Below are positions 50,901-64,000 of a stretch of DNA of 64,000 nt, piece by piece. The notes beneath the pieces were generated by a model, which had not been told where the DNA came from, made no database searches, and saw only the letters and a list, made by a program, of their open reading frames with translations. The stretch comes from Straminergon stramineum (Eukaryota > Streptophyta > Bryopsida > Hypnales > Calliergonaceae): positions 21,269,350 to 21,333,349 of the forward strand of contig OY987271.1 in assembly GCA_963920665.1 (NCBI GenBank), given 5' to 3'. The translations under genes were made by a program, and so were the position numbers. Each line of letters starts with the position of its first letter. The first letter of the stretch is position 1.

Positions 50901-53900
50901 AATAGTGTGGCTTGTGTGTGAATATTGTTGCAGATATGTTGCTCTTAACACCCTTGTCAAGGTTGTATCAGTGGATACTCAAGCTGTTCAGCGGCACCGT
51001 ACAACGATAGTTGAATGTGTCAAGGCATGAAATCTAACTTCTTAATTGAGTTATTCGGTTTAGTCTACAAGCCTAAACCCTTAAGTCGTGCCATGGACGA
51101 CACAGCGTGCTGACATTGGAGGCTGTATATGTGTCAGTCAGCTTAAGCCGACAAATTTTCTATTACTACACCGTTGAGTCAATCATGAAGGCACTCCTAA
51201 TAGTTTTTCATGTTATCGTAGGGTCAGCTTTTGTGTGCTTTAACGTTACGATACCCCTCTGCCTTTGTATAGATTTCACGAATTTAAGATTCATCCTTAG
51301 CTCTTTCTATGAAGTTTAATATATTAATGTGACCGCAGTATGTTCTGTACAGGATTCAGATGTCTCCATACGGAGACGAGCTCTCGAGCTTGTTTGTGCG
51401 TTGGTCAATGAAACTAATGTCAAGGTTTTGACAAAGGAATTGGTTGAATATCTCAAAGTCAGTGATCCTGAGTTCAAGGGAGATCTTACTGGAAAGATTT
51501 CTGGACTTGTCCAAAAGTAGGTCATCTATGACGTCCTTTGGTATTTTGTTGTCTTGCATTGATCCTTTGCCTTTTTGTCGCCAGAGAAGGCTCAGTGTTT
51601 TAGTTTGTTTTTAAAATGGAGTTTAGTTTTTATTTAAATTGACTTCCATCTTTGTGGTTTACTATTTAGAACTGTAAATTAAGAAGATTCTGTGGAATCT
51701 GTGGAAGAGTTCTGAACGTATTCAAATCTTGCAGATTTGCACCAAACAAGCAGTGGTATATCGATCAGATGGTACTGCTCATGGTGGAGGTATTTTTGGC
51801 ACCTTTGCATTAAATTCCACATCATTGAACTTGAGAGGCCTGTGTCTGCGTATATCCTTAATTGTAATGCTGGCTGTTGAGTGGTGCGTCACCAATGCAC
51901 AGCTCTTTCAGCTCAACTTACACCTGACCTGTATTTGCATTTTGTTGGGAAGAATTTTAGGGTGGGATTGAGGTGAGTTAGAGATGTTGATTAGATGAAA
52001 TGATCTTGCACTTCTTGGTTGTAGGACGAGAGTGTCTGGTCTTGATTTTGAACTCCTCAGAAGTTTGGTAATTATCCTGGTATCTTGATATTCCAGATAC
52101 CAGCCGAGCGGTTTTGCTTTGTGAATATACCTGACTGTGCCCATGGTGCCAATAATGGTGTCCTGATGTGATGTGCAGGCCGGGAAATATGTTACTAGTG
52201 ATGTGACAAGATCTTTGGTTGTCGTTATAAGCAATGCAAATGATCTTCAAGGTTACACAGTTCGAACCCTTTATCGTGTGTTTCAAGCATGGGACGGACA
52301 GGTATTTCACTCTGAATGAGATATTGACGGCATGTGGGTAGTGATGATGGGGCTGTCGTATGTGGGAGATACTGTCAAGGGGCAACTTACTGCATATACA
52401 AGCTATTCTAAGTTCACAGATTCCGGACAAGGAATACTGGAACCAGCTTTCGCTTTTAACATATTTAACGCACTCGGAGTAGGCTGAAAATATTTAATAT
52501 TTAATATGTTTTCTGTCATTTTTAATGCAGTCCATCTAGTGGCTTAATTTTTTTTCTGAAAATTAACATTTAATGGACGTGGTGGAAGTGCTAGTTTACT
52601 CACTAGGCAAGTGTTATTCAGAAGCACATCCACTAAGCTCTTGTTGTGTAAGTGCAGGAAAGTCTTGGACAAGTCACTGTTTGGTGCATTGGCGAGTATG
52701 GAGAGATGCTTGTTAACAATGCAATTGAGTTGGACGGCGAAGAACCGTTAACTGTATGTTTTTTGCCTGCATTGCTTGTGCTCACTGTATTGCTTTAAGG
52801 AGCTGAGGTTTGTGCTTGCAGTCCTGTTCTCGTGGTAGCTTTTGGTGGTCTTTGTAATATATACTAGGCAAGTTAGGAAATGATTTCATTGTCTAATTCC
52901 AAGGGTGTAAAGTTTTGAATTAGTGCATGGCTAATCCTTCATTGGGTTAATCTTGACTTGATTAATTGGAAGGTAGTTCGTGGATTAAGTGGAATGGTCG
53001 TTTGGTGTTGCAACAGGTAACCGAGTCAGATGTCGTGGACGTTGTTGAAAGTGTCTTGAAAGACTCAAGAATCACATCCACTACAGTAGCTTTTGCACTT
53101 ACAGCACTCCTGAAACTGTCTTCTCGTTTTCCTGACTGTGCTGAGTAAGTTGGAGACTAATTCATGTCGGTGCCATATGTTAGTGAACCTTGGGTGTTCA
53201 TGGTCTTTATGCTATAGTGCGTGATTCTTTAGGATACTCCATGATTGTGTTGTATTCATCCTGTCGTTTCTGTTTCTTGATACATCTGGTTAGACGTGTG
53301 TCTTTGTTGCCGATGTTTATGTGCGCCTTCTTGCAGGCGCATCAAGGCGTTGATCTTGGAGTACAAGGGGAGTGTAGTACTGGAGTTGCAGCAACGAGCT
53401 ATTGAGTTTGGGTCAATCCTTACCAAGCACAACGATATCAAGTTAATATTCTAACCTGCTTTTGCTGTATGTTATGTTTATGGTTGGAGTTTGTAATAAG
53501 CTGTATCCTACTTATTTTTGTTTCAGACCCCATTTGGTAGCATAAAACTTGCCACGATTCCAATCAAGATGCTGGCAATGTAGTATTCCTTAAGAGTTAC
53601 TATTCCAACGGTTGTGCTTACTCGCTTTATTTGTGCTCCTAGCAAGTCCGCTCACTTTCACTTGCCTTGATTTCGTTATCAGGGCAGCGCTTGTGGAGAG
53701 GATGCCAGTTTTAGATGAGGCTACATATTCCGCGAAACATGAAATGGGTGTTGATGGGCACCATACTACTGCTGCTGTAGTATCAGAGGCCAACGGCAAT
53801 GGTCATCCCAAACAAGCAAACGGAAAACAATCTACTGCCACTAGTAACCTTATGGATCTGCTTAGCTTCACTGATGAGCAGCCATCCTCTCCATCCAAAT

Positions 53901-55391
53901 CTGCAGGGGATACCTTGTTAGATCTTCTTGGTGCTGGGCCTATGGGTGGTAGTAACTCTGTTATTTCTCCAGGTACTTGTTGCTACCCAATTATTGCTTG
54001 ATCAAATTGCAGTTTGCATTCATACAAGATTTTCAGTGTAGACTGAAAGTTAAGTCTCAACTTTCTTGGTTTTCGGTGCGTCTACACTCTACCAGCATCA
54101 TAATTGAGAAGCCAGAACACACCATAGGTGGGAAATCAGTCCAATTTCGTCTCTTAGGATTCCTTCCAATTTCACTCTTTCTGCTAGAAGCCCACTGAGT
54201 ATGTTTCTATATTGTGTCACAGTAAAACACTCGGCAGGAGGGGCAGGTATGTTGTTGGACCTTTTGTCATTAGATGGACCAGCTCCACCGACATCTACAG
54301 CCACCAATTCCTCACTGGCAGGGCTACTAGATGATCCCGTTGCAAAGTCTCCGTTGGGCAACCTTTCTCTTGATGGTGGTACACCCAAAGGTCCCCCTGC
54401 AGTTGTGGATCCCTTCGCTGATCTTACATCCTCGGCAATGTCTGCACCTGCACCTTCTCCTACATCTACTCCAGGTAAGTTTAATACCTAGTCATCTTCT
54501 ATTGCTTCGCGCCTCGTGCATACTGCTCATTTTTGTGCTGAAGTTGATCTCCAAATTGTTAATTTGTGCAGTAGCATTATATTGTAATTTATTCCTTGTG
54601 ACTTTTATTTATATGTGGTTCCTTGTCAGGTGTCCCATCTGTTATTGCCATGCAAACAAGTGGGTTAAAGATTTCATTCGACTTCACGAAATCCGTCGAG
54701 TCACCGAAAACCACTGTCATCAAGGCCTCCTACAGTAACCTGTCATCAAATCCTTACAAAGATTTTGTTTTTCAAGCAGCAGTTCCAAAGGTATTTTGTT
54801 TACACTTCCCTTATTTTATTATTTTGTGATCTACCAGACACTTATTACTCGGTAGTTTTCTTTCGTAAGTTTAATATTTCTAGTTTGTGTGCTTGCCTGT
54901 CGTGAAAATTAAACGACTTGAACCTGGTGAATATGATCCTCTTTTCTGTGCTAGTTGCATGTAGGTTTAGTGCTGGAAACAAATCATCTTATTGGCAGTT
55001 TCTCCTTTTGAAATTGGTACCTTTTGCTGCAATCTAACGTAGTCAACGTTATTCTCTTTGCAGTTTATCCAATTGCAGTTGGAGCCTGCCACAAGTGCAA
55101 CTCTCCCTCCTAATTCAAGCAACTCCGTTTCTCAAGTGATCAAAGTCACCAACAATGCACATGGACAGGTGCCTGTCGTTCTCTATTCCCTTCGAACTTA
55201 AATCATTGATGTGGGACGTTCACCTTTCAAAATCTTAGGAGCTCCTCTGCAGGAAAAGTCTTGTTTCAGTGTTCTTACGCTGAATAATTTTGCAGAAAGC
55301 TTTGGTGATGAAGTTGAGAGTGAGCTACAAGGCAAATGGACAAAATGTGTTGGAGCAAGGGCAAGTTAACAACTTCCCTTCAGGTTTGTAG
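47995..55391 (+). CDS. AP-1 complex subunit gamma (gamma-adaptin), complete, 18 coding exons
   Basis: Large subunit of the AP-1 clathrin adaptor, which sorts cargo at the trans-Golgi network/early endosome. Coding exons: 47995-48011, 48809-49111, 49366-49507, 49771-49944, 50138-50314, 50418-50572, 50934-51024, 51353-51516, 51735-51789, 52179-52301, 52658-52753, 53017-53144, 53337-53441, 53683-53972, 54238-54474, 54630-54790, 55064-55168, 55296-55391. Phases agree throughout, giving 872 residues, close to other plant gamma-adaptins. The start MGTRLR is spliced onto DMIRSIR, as in the family. Residues 1 to ~576 form the helical trunk ([38 protein letters not shown]). Residues ~577-752 are the hinge, with repeated DLL-type clathrin-box-like motifs (LMDLL, LLDLL). 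Residues ~753-872 are the gamma ear, ending NNFPSGL. Intron 7 starts with GC instead of GT. No break is seen. Confidence 0.96.
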
Positions 55392-58300
55392 TTATTTTAA
55401 GTTCTATGTTCCGAGGACGTGGTTGGTCTTACAAAACAGCTGCCTAGGACTTTTATGCAGGAGCTGTTGTGACATGTTGGATTCTGGGCTGGCCAGTAAA
55501 CAATTTTTTCTTAGGGAGGGTTAGATACTTGCAGTGTAGATAGGTGTTTGTTAGAAACTAGTCAGTGAAGGAGCATTTGCTTCTTGATAATTCCATGATA
55601 AACGTGGAAGTTCTTCTATTGTATTGTCTACAAAAGCTAGGGACTGTAAGCTCGTACTTGTCAGCAGTTTTGGTCAATCATCAGGGAGAACTTTTCTACC
55701 TCTACAATCAAGCCAATGGCAATCAAGCTCACTGCCAGCGATATATATTGACATCTTCTGATTCAGATAGCTCTAACGCAGTGGAGATGTTAGGCGCAAA
55801 GATGAGATGTAACCTGTCGGGCCTTCTCTTCACACAGGTTTTTGCCTCTGCAAGGTGGCTTGCAGAGTTGTCTTTTATTTTTCTGGTTTTGATGCTAATT
55901 TCTTCTGGCATACTCTGCTGTAGCCTTGCTTATACAAACCTGTATGCTTGTCCCTTTTGGGATGAAGCTATGGGATGTATTTTTGTTCGCTCTCATTTAA
56001 ATGCATCCCACCGAAGCTCCCATCTGAAGCTCCATATTCTACACCCAAAGTGGTCCTTTTCAAGTCTCTGCTCCTCCAAAGTTGTCACTCTTGCTGTCTC
56101 CTAAAAATCATAAACTACCATCTGTGTCGTTTCTAATTAACTGGTTGTAATTATATCCTCTCATCACTACAGTTCTCCAAGGGCATTACTACACTGATTG
56201 AGGGAATTAACACCATGTTTACCATTGTAGTCTCCATTGCATGAACAGAATATTTTTACCATTTCATGGATTTGTAGGCAGTAAGGTAGCTAACACCTAG
56301 AAGCAACACTTTTTCTAGTCCCACTACTGTATCTCAAAGGTGGAATGATTCATTTTTTTTAATGAGAGTATTAGTGAACTCTAGAGAAATGCAACTCAAG
56401 TAGTTTTGCAAGTTTATGATGCTCTACTAATATTTTGTAGGTTTCCAGAAGTTGAGAATGTTGGATGGCCTAGAGGAAGAAAGTAAACTCCGATTTGAAA
56501 TATGTGTGAATGAGTGTCTGTTGGGAATGGCTCAACTAGCTAATCTTCATGGACATGGACCTAGATGGTGACCAATGTCTAGGAAGAACCGGCACCTAGT
56601 TCAAAGTTAGCTAGTGGAATTGGATAAAAAAAACAGTTGCAATTTGAGATCATTGGCACAAAAACGTGAAAAAAATCTTTAAAGAATTCTATTTTGAGTA
56701 TAAAATAGAGAGAATAACCAAACTTTGGACTTGAAAAACTAGTTCAATATGGGAATTGAAGGAAAATAGTTGGTTAACTTCAAAAAACTTCTTGAACATT
56801 GATAGTGACTTCCATCCTTGGTGTCTTCATTAGGAGATAAACCCCATATGACAATATAATCACTTGACCTCCAACTATAAATGGGTGGACTATGGTCATA
56901 AGCACCCTGCCAAAGCAACTCGGGTGGATTGACCCCCTCACTCATCCCCCCCAAGTCAATCCAGGGGTGCATGTAAAAATAAAACCCTATTTTGTACTTC
57001 ATTAGTTTATCTTCTATACCTCTCCAAGCTAATTTGGGGCCTGTGATTACAAATATGAATTCAAAATTTTCAAATTTTTATCATGCGTGACAAATAAAAA
57101 ATTTCAGGGTTTTACCTTGGGGCCAAGCGAGGGGATCAATCCACCTTGGCCACCAAAGCTTGGGTTTGAATTCATGACTACCTCACTAGTATACCGAAGT
57201 TGCAAATGCCTTAGGGTAGCCTATACAAATTACTAGACTCACCTTGAATGGACACTCCCAAAGCTCAAAATGTCTCAATTTTCATTGGTTCCTTCCAAAA
57301 ACTCCTCACCTCTCATTGGTTGCTTTTGAATAGTTGTGGTAGTTTTGAGTCATGGGAGTGTTCATTCAAGGCCATCTTTTAGGTGTCCGAGAGTGGAAGG
57401 TATTGCAATTAGGAAAAAAAACACTTGATTTGTCATTACCCTAAGGTTACAAATACTATCCAAAATACAGTACAACAAAACTTAATCCTTGAAACTCTCT
57501 AGAGGCCTATAAGTGTCCAATGAATGACTTCCATTGCAACTATAGAAAAGAAGAATGCACATACTAGGCCTAACCTCTATATGCCTAAGCCTTTACAAAT
57601 ATATTTTGACTACAAAAAATGAGCATGGGCTTATAGTCAACTCCAATGAAACAAAACAAAACAAATTCAAAATCTAACTATATAGATGTTTAAAGAGCTT
57701 CTTTATTAGTATGCATACCAATTTTGAGTACAAAATTGCATAGGAGTTGTAAAATTATAACAAGAGAAATATACACTTTCTATTTTTCGTATGTTGTCCC
57801 TCTCACAATGTTTCATAAATTTGCATAGAAGAGTTTTTTGAGATTGGAAGTGACACAAAAAAATAAAAATTGTGTTACCACACTAAAATGCACTTCCAAA
57901 ATCCTTAAGTTCAAATGTAGAGCTATCAAACTCATTCCACAATCCACTTTGCAATTTAATGTTGAAATGCAATTTTTTTTATAAGTAAAAATTGTAAATA
58001 ATTCCAAATCAACATTTGCATATTTAAATTTCCAACAAAGAAAATCATGAAAACACTTTACTCCTCCCATTGAGACCATTTTGAAAGCAAATGGATAAGT
58101 ACAATTTTGTAGATCTCTAATCAAGTGAGATTGGAAAGCTTTGTTCAAAGCTAGGAAATTGAGTAAAATAGGAAGCTTTATTCTTCTACTAAGGTATATG
58201 CCTTTTGAGGTCCTTTCAAAATCAAATATTTACCTGTTTTAGTGAAATAAAAAGTTTTCAATACTCAACCTTCAATATTGCCCATAGACAAAATTGATTC

Positions 58301-61300
58301 ATAATTTTGGATCAACATAATTATAGTCAATCAAGCAATTAGGGTATAAATGTTTTATCGCAAGAGATTGGTGCCCTTAATGTTCAATTGCAAGAAGCTA
58401 AAAGAAAAGACTTGAGGTAGACACATAGAGTCCATGGAAAAAATTGTTCAAACTTTGGTTATTTGGTTAGTTGTTTTCAAAAAATCCAAATTTTGTGGAT
58501 TAGTTATCTCTCGTCGGAAATATGGAAAATTAGAAAACCTAGTTTTTGGACACTGATCCACTTTAACATCAAGTATTAAGGCTCAACTTTATTGGCTTTG
58601 AACCAAACAAAAAAGAGACTTTCCATTAACAACATCTATAGTGATAGTAGAAGGGTGCAATTCAAAAAGAGTGCCAAAAACTATGGAAACAAAGCCTCTT
58701 GTTGCATAGATGCTAGCTTGTTTGTTTAACCCCTAAAGGATAAAACATTCAAATTTGGAACATCCAAGGAATGCAAACGCATCATGAGCACACCAAATCT
58801 TTGTCTTTTATCAACCTATTGAATATTTGTAGATTCTCATGTTAGTTCTCGTTATAAAATTCACAAGTTTCCTTAGCAAATCTTCTATATTTCAAGGGGT
58901 ATTTAGCATTAATTTTGTGAACTAATTTTTCCAATGCAAAGAAGGTCCTTTCAAAAATGACCTGAATATATAAATAAATAGAATAAAATTCTTAGAAATC
59001 AACATAATGAAAACTTAACATTTTAAACTTAAAGAGAAAATCTTCATTGTGAAAATTGCAAATATTTAATCTATTATTTTTGGTTTCAAATTTCATTTAA
59101 AATCATTGGTTGGTGTAGCAATTCGTCTATCCATATTTATATGGATATGATAAGAAGATCATGCTTTACAACTTTTATTTGAAATTCATCATTAAAATTT
59201 TCTTCATAGTTGAATTTTGTAATAATTCTCTACAATATTGGAAATTTTAACTATCCCATGGTTGGACTAAGGGGTTAAGTTCTTGTACACCTAGGCCTTT
59301 TAATGTCATACCTTACGTGTCCAAAATGCACATGATTTCATTGAAATTTGTAAATTTGTGACATGGATGTTGTATGTACCTAAGAAGACATTGATTCATA
59401 GTTTTCAAACAAACAATGTAATTGATTATTTTGTAGAAAATTTAAACCCAAGGGAATCAAATTCTATATCATTGAAATGTTGTTAATGCATCATCAACCC
59501 TCAAAAGTAACAGTAATGATCATTGGATGTATTGGCCAATAAACAAATTGAACACACTTAAGTCACTATATAACTTGGATTATGAAAATTACATTTACTT
59601 GAATTCTTGAAATCTTAAAACAAACCTAAATAATTATTTAAAATTCTAGGTCTTTTGAGAATCAACCCTTTATAGACCACAACATTTTTTTGTTTTTGAT
59701 TTGCCTACTTATAAAGTATAGTCCTTTATTAAGAATTGAAAACATATACTTAGAATAGAAAGTAGAAGTGTTTAGGTTGTGTTCTTTTATGTTAAATGGA
59801 GTGCACAACCAACATTGCATTCTTGCAACACATTTTCAATAAATCAAGACCTTGTCATAATCATAGCCACATAGAGATCACATACTTTTTTGACAACCCA
59901 TTGCAAGCAAATATGCAACTATTTTTTAAACACATGTTTCATTTCAAAGTTAGAGAATGCAATCCATATACAATAATTTAGGATATAGGCTTACAAATGC
60001 CTCTAGCACTAGATCATTTATTTATTATAAAATTAGAAGGTTAATTTAACTAGTTAAATACCAATTTTTTGGTCTTCGAAACTCAAAACAGGCAATTGCA
60101 TTGCATTTGAATATGCCATAATACACAATGGTTAAATGGTATAATATTATATAGTATCATATATGAGTTTATTTCTAGTGTATTGCTATTGGACATTGTG
60201 GTATTCAAATATCATCATCAAAATAGAATGCAACTATTCTTGTACCCTTTGATGCAATGCAAGACTTCTAACATCTATCCCACTAACACAAAAATAATTC
60301 TAGAGTTGGACAAATTTCACTTTATTTAAAATTTCATGCTTAACCCCGAAACATCGAGATTCATCTCCAAAATTAACAATTTGAGAAAAATCATGAAAAT
60401 GTTATTTGGAAGCATATTTTGGAATTGGTATACAAATAAAAATTGTAGACTAATAGTTGTAGATTCTATCCATAAGGTTAGATTCACTAATACCATCACC
60501 AACATTTTCTTATAAATTTTGAAAGGGAAATTTCAAAATTCCTTCTAAATTTGATTACAAGCAAAATATTATCATTTTTTTGAGTAAAATTTGTTGGAAT
60601 GGATTTGAAATGAGGTTCTCTTTACATGGTGATTTTTTGAAATGTTTGTGTTCTTAAAATCTATGACCTTGAGCATTTCGGCAAAGTTAGTTTTAAACAA
60701 AAGTCAATGGAGTTTTGGCTTGGTCGACCACTTGACATACTTGCACATTTGTAATTTTAGAAAAATATGAACTCTCATAACATGAAATTCAACCCTCATA
60801 TAGAGCAACAACTTATCAAAGTATCTCCACAAATTAGAATAACTTTCATCTAAGTAGTTAGGAGGATGAAACTTTAGTTTCAATTTGTTCATCATGTAGA
60901 AAATGGACACTGGAGCACTTAGAGGTTAAAGCAATTTATTCTAAAAGTGACCATGCTCTAAAAGCGAACATAACTTAGAGGTACATTTTGTTTTCTTCAA
61001 TGTACCAATAGTGTAAATTTGAGGAGGTGTTTGCTTTTAGTAACTACTTCGTTTCAACTTTAAAAATTCATAACTCATTCTACGAAAGTCCAAAACATAT
61101 GAAATGACTTGAATTAGATGCCAATTCCATTTTCCTTCCCAAGAAAGTATACTAATAATTGTTTCTAGGAGTTTAGCTTCCCCGAAAAGGCAATCAACTC
61201 TTAAATGGTCACTTTAAGAGTAGACTATCTTAGAGAGATGCCTTCTTGGTTCCCATGAAATCTAAAGGGTTAAAAAAGTACTTAGAGATGAAGGAGCTAC

Positions 61301-62709
61301 ACGGTATTTATTATGCATGAAATATCCTCTTAGTTATATTACCGCAATAGAGTAGAAAAGATGCTTTCACAATTTTCATTGCTTACTTACTCCTTGGCAA
61401 GGATTCATTTATTTCCAATTCCCAAAAGAAAGTCTTAGTATTTGACATTTACACTAGAGAATATGCATGCCACTCATTGTGACTAGTGCATGTCTTCTTC
61501 CTATATTGTAGCCTTTGGAAACTTCTCTTTGAGATTGGCTCATGATTGTTCACACAAAACATATGAAATCCTTTTCCAAGTTTGAAGGGGCAATTCCCCA
61601 AGAATGTTCTCATATATAATATACAGTATATCCTTTGGCTAAAATAGTAAAATGGCAGAGCTGCTTTGTTTATAATTTGAAACATATGTTAACTCTTGAA
61701 AGGCCCTTGGGGTCCCTCTACACAACCCATATGTAGCTTTATAATTCTTCAATTGTGGTTTAATAGATGAGTTATGATACATTTTTATTTACATTCTATC
61801 ATGATCATTAATTTACTTTGTGCTGAAAAGTATTTGTACAATGTTTTCCTGATCAATTACCACCAAATATGTAATATGCTATACAGCCGCAAAGGGCTTT
61901 CAGGTCCTTCTAGGGTACGGTTAACTTCCTGCAACTCATGCATACTGAACAGTTGCAAGGAGAAGCATCTAATTGGAAATAGCTTTACAAGTGTCCATAG
62001 TCAGAATTATTCCCCCGAGCATCACATTTACAAAGGAGCCTCAGTTGTATAGATAATAAAAATGTTAGCGCAACTGGTTGAAATTCAAACCCCACACCGA
62101 CGGAAAAGTCATGAAAATCTTATAACATATTACGAATCTTCACCCAGTTACCACATAACAAGCGGAATCAGCTGTAAATCCCCATCATCACTTTCCTTCC
62201 AGAAACTGTGTCTACATACATGGGCAAATGAAGTTGCCAACCTATTTCGTTCCCGGTAATCGGAACAATCACAGTATAACCCACCACGGACTGCACGAAA
62301 ATCTGTCACTCCATATAAACAAAACCAAAAATTGAACCAAAAAAAAGCACCAATAGATCCCTCTCCATCTATCAACGCTGTATGCCTAAGTGGTATAAGT
62401 AAAGAAGCAAAGGATCCAGCGAACCAGCATTTCATTTGAGGGTATTACTAATTCCACATTTTTTCTTCCGTTTCGTTCATCCCTCTCCTGATTCATTGGT
62501 CCACCCTCGGCTTCCAATCAAAAGGAGTAATCATCGAAACCCAGTCTAGTTTCTTTGTACAAACGGCGTTATTGCCACATTTGATGATGCCACCCACTTC
62601 AATGCACATATACACGGCACACTCCACCAGGAATCCATCATCAATTGCTTGATAATTGAATAACTTAGTTGATCAATTCAAGTGATAGTTGGCTTCATCT
62701 TTTCTTCAT
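55392..62709. other. Intergenic region between the two 3' gene ends
   Basis: The first few hundred bases probably include the gamma-adaptin 3' UTR; a long frame at 55565-56104 has no family features and appears to be chance. 56923-56942 and about 57131-57150 are inverted copies of GGTGGATTGAYCCCCTC, a possible small inverted-repeat element. TTAACCCCTAAAGGATA at about 58727 is an isolated end of TIR family T1. From 62.0 kb composition becomes more balanced, probably the 3' UTR of the LAX gene. Otherwise AT-rich and unexplained. Confidence 0.5.
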
Positions 62710-64000
62710 TTAGGCATGCGGTTTGGTGGCGTTGGTCGATGTTGGAGGGCATTGGTAACACGGTGCAAAAACTCCAAACGTGTCAATCTGACGCACAAAG
62801 TTGGTGACACTGGCCCAGCCTCCCCATCCAATGCCAATTACAATTATCCAGATCACGATGAAGATGTTGACCAGGTACACCGCGGTCCAGCTGGGCATGA
62901 AGAAGGGCGGCTTCTCCACTGCGTTCTGCAGAAACAGAAACAGATTATTTAAATATGTCAGAAATCAATACTGCTCAGTTCATCACAGATAAGGAATTCA
63001 CTGAATTTTAAACGACAATTTCATTAAACTCGTGAAGTTAACGACTTTGCCGTTTCCAGAGCAATGAGGCCTAAAATGCAATTCTACAGAAGCCCTAGTT
63101 TGAAGAGCCCTTGCACATGAATGCCAAAAAAAATTGCACTCAGAATCGCCCGAATGTAACGAAATTGACAATTTGTCCCTTTCGAAACGTCTCACATGCA
63201 TGAACATTACATTCATCAGTTTTCACATTTTAGTACCCAGGATCGTACTGTTCATGTGACAATATGATTTGGAATCAATCAATGTGTTTGCAAGCGTTCC
63301 ATCTAAACAGCAATGTTAACTTTTGAATATAACATTCTGAAGCTTTCCTGTGACTGCAGATATCTTACTGTTCATCTGAGAACATACAAACATCTAAACA
63401 AAGACATGATTCGGTTCTCATACATACGGTTGAGAATTGGGTTCAGTAGCATGCTACATCGAATTGGAGGTGTCAAATTCAGAAGCTGTTGGTAATGCAT
63501 GAGCAATTGAACTGATTGAAGTCAAGTCATCCATTTCTAAAATTCTTGAACTTACTCAAGAAGGAAGTGGGTGTGTTCGGAACTCCTTCCAAGAAATGAT
63601 AGAGATAATTCCTTAAATGATCGTTTTCTATCTATTTAGAATTTCAACTACAATTTAGGGTCAAACAAATGGAATACCGCAACATTTCGTTGAAGAGTTT
63701 TTTGAAGGCAAAATTAAGATACCTGGCGGGCGGTGGCACCACGGTAGACCGCCATGTGAGCGACACAAGGGATGATGTACACCGTGAAAGTGACCAACAG
63801 AGCGCCCACAGTGGAGTTGATGGGCCCAAAGAACGGAAACGCAATGGCGAAGAACCACACCGGCAAGATCACGGGCATCCTGGCCACGGCCCTTAACAGA
63901 AGGTTTTTGGTGTTGTGAATCCCAATCAGCTTCTCCCACACGAAGTAGAGTGGAGTAACAGCGAAGCCCACAGTAATAAACTGCAAGAGGCCAGACCAAA
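62710..64000 (-). CDS. LAX: AUX1/LAX-type auxin influx carrier, last two exons, 5' end outside the window
   Basis: Proton-coupled importer of indole-3-acetic acid in the plasma membrane (amino acid/auxin permease family). On the minus strand the penultimate exon covers 64000-63723 and reads LLQFITVGFAVTPLYFVWEK, then FPFFGPINSTVGALLV and CVAHMAVYRGATARQ, where a GT donor follows. After a 797-nt intron the final exon (62925-62710) starts NAVEKPPFFMPSWTAVYLVN and includes a membrane span, WGGWASVTNFVRQIDTFGVF and CYQC, signatures of AUX1/LAX proteins. TAA is at 62712-62710. About 163 residues of a usual ~480 are present. The short C-terminal tail ends KPHA. No defect is visible. Confidence 0.95.

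Noticed and set aside
51978..52430. 150-codon minus-strand frame in gamma-adaptin
   Set aside because: Spans introns and exon 10 of the gene in antisense, with no family features.
55565..56104. 179-codon open frame downstream of gamma-adaptin
   Set aside because: No family motifs, composition like surrounding non-coding DNA, no splice-site or start context; most likely chance in the 3' region.
57150..57210. GGGTTTGAATTC, resembling a tRNA T-loop
   Set aside because: The rest of a tRNA cannot be folded around it, and it lies beside an inverted repeat.

Overview
The window is a piece of a plant nuclear genome. Three intron-rich genes typical of land plants (monodehydroascorbate reductase, AP-1 gamma-adaptin, an AUX1/LAX auxin importer) and a decayed plant cyclic-nucleotide-gated channel lie in AT-rich DNA full of transposon remains. 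Introns are mostly about 80-350 nt, one reaches about 800 nt, and all but one use GT-AG. Together with the gene content this fits a bryophyte-like or other non-seed plant, but the species cannot be fixed from the sequence. A run of exactly 200 Ns marks it as a draft scaffold.

Layout. 1-2101 (+): the last six exons of monodehydroascorbate reductase, 5' end outside the window. 2102-13644: gene-free, with a 223-bp CACTA-type miniature element (4816-5038), a TIR element (about 6448-8105) with a second, TTAA-bordered TIR element inserted in it (6941-7872), and a Mutator/Pack-MULE-like element with arms of about 440 bp (11291-13017). 13645-18763 (+): a cyclic-nucleotide-gated channel whose first two exons are intact and GC-rich, while exons 3-6 carry stops, frameshifts, a lost splice acceptor and a deletion over the ion pore. 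18753-47340: a repeat desert with two copies of a large non-coding LTR-like repeat, three solo LTRs of one family, a broken Ty1/copia element, a hAT transposase fragment, further TIR elements and a possible HTH fragment. 47995-55391 (+): a complete AP-1 gamma-adaptin gene, 18 coding exons, 872 codons. 55392-62709: mostly unexplained AT-rich sequence. 62710-64000 (-): the last two exons of an AUX1/LAX gene, continuing beyond the window.

The genes are independent eukaryotic units and form no operon or visible joint pathway. I found no CRISPR array, rRNA, convincing tRNA or clearly new multi-gene system. The most unusual material is the set of small DNA transposon families that can be defined from copies inside the window, the nesting order of the repeats, and the split state of the channel gene.
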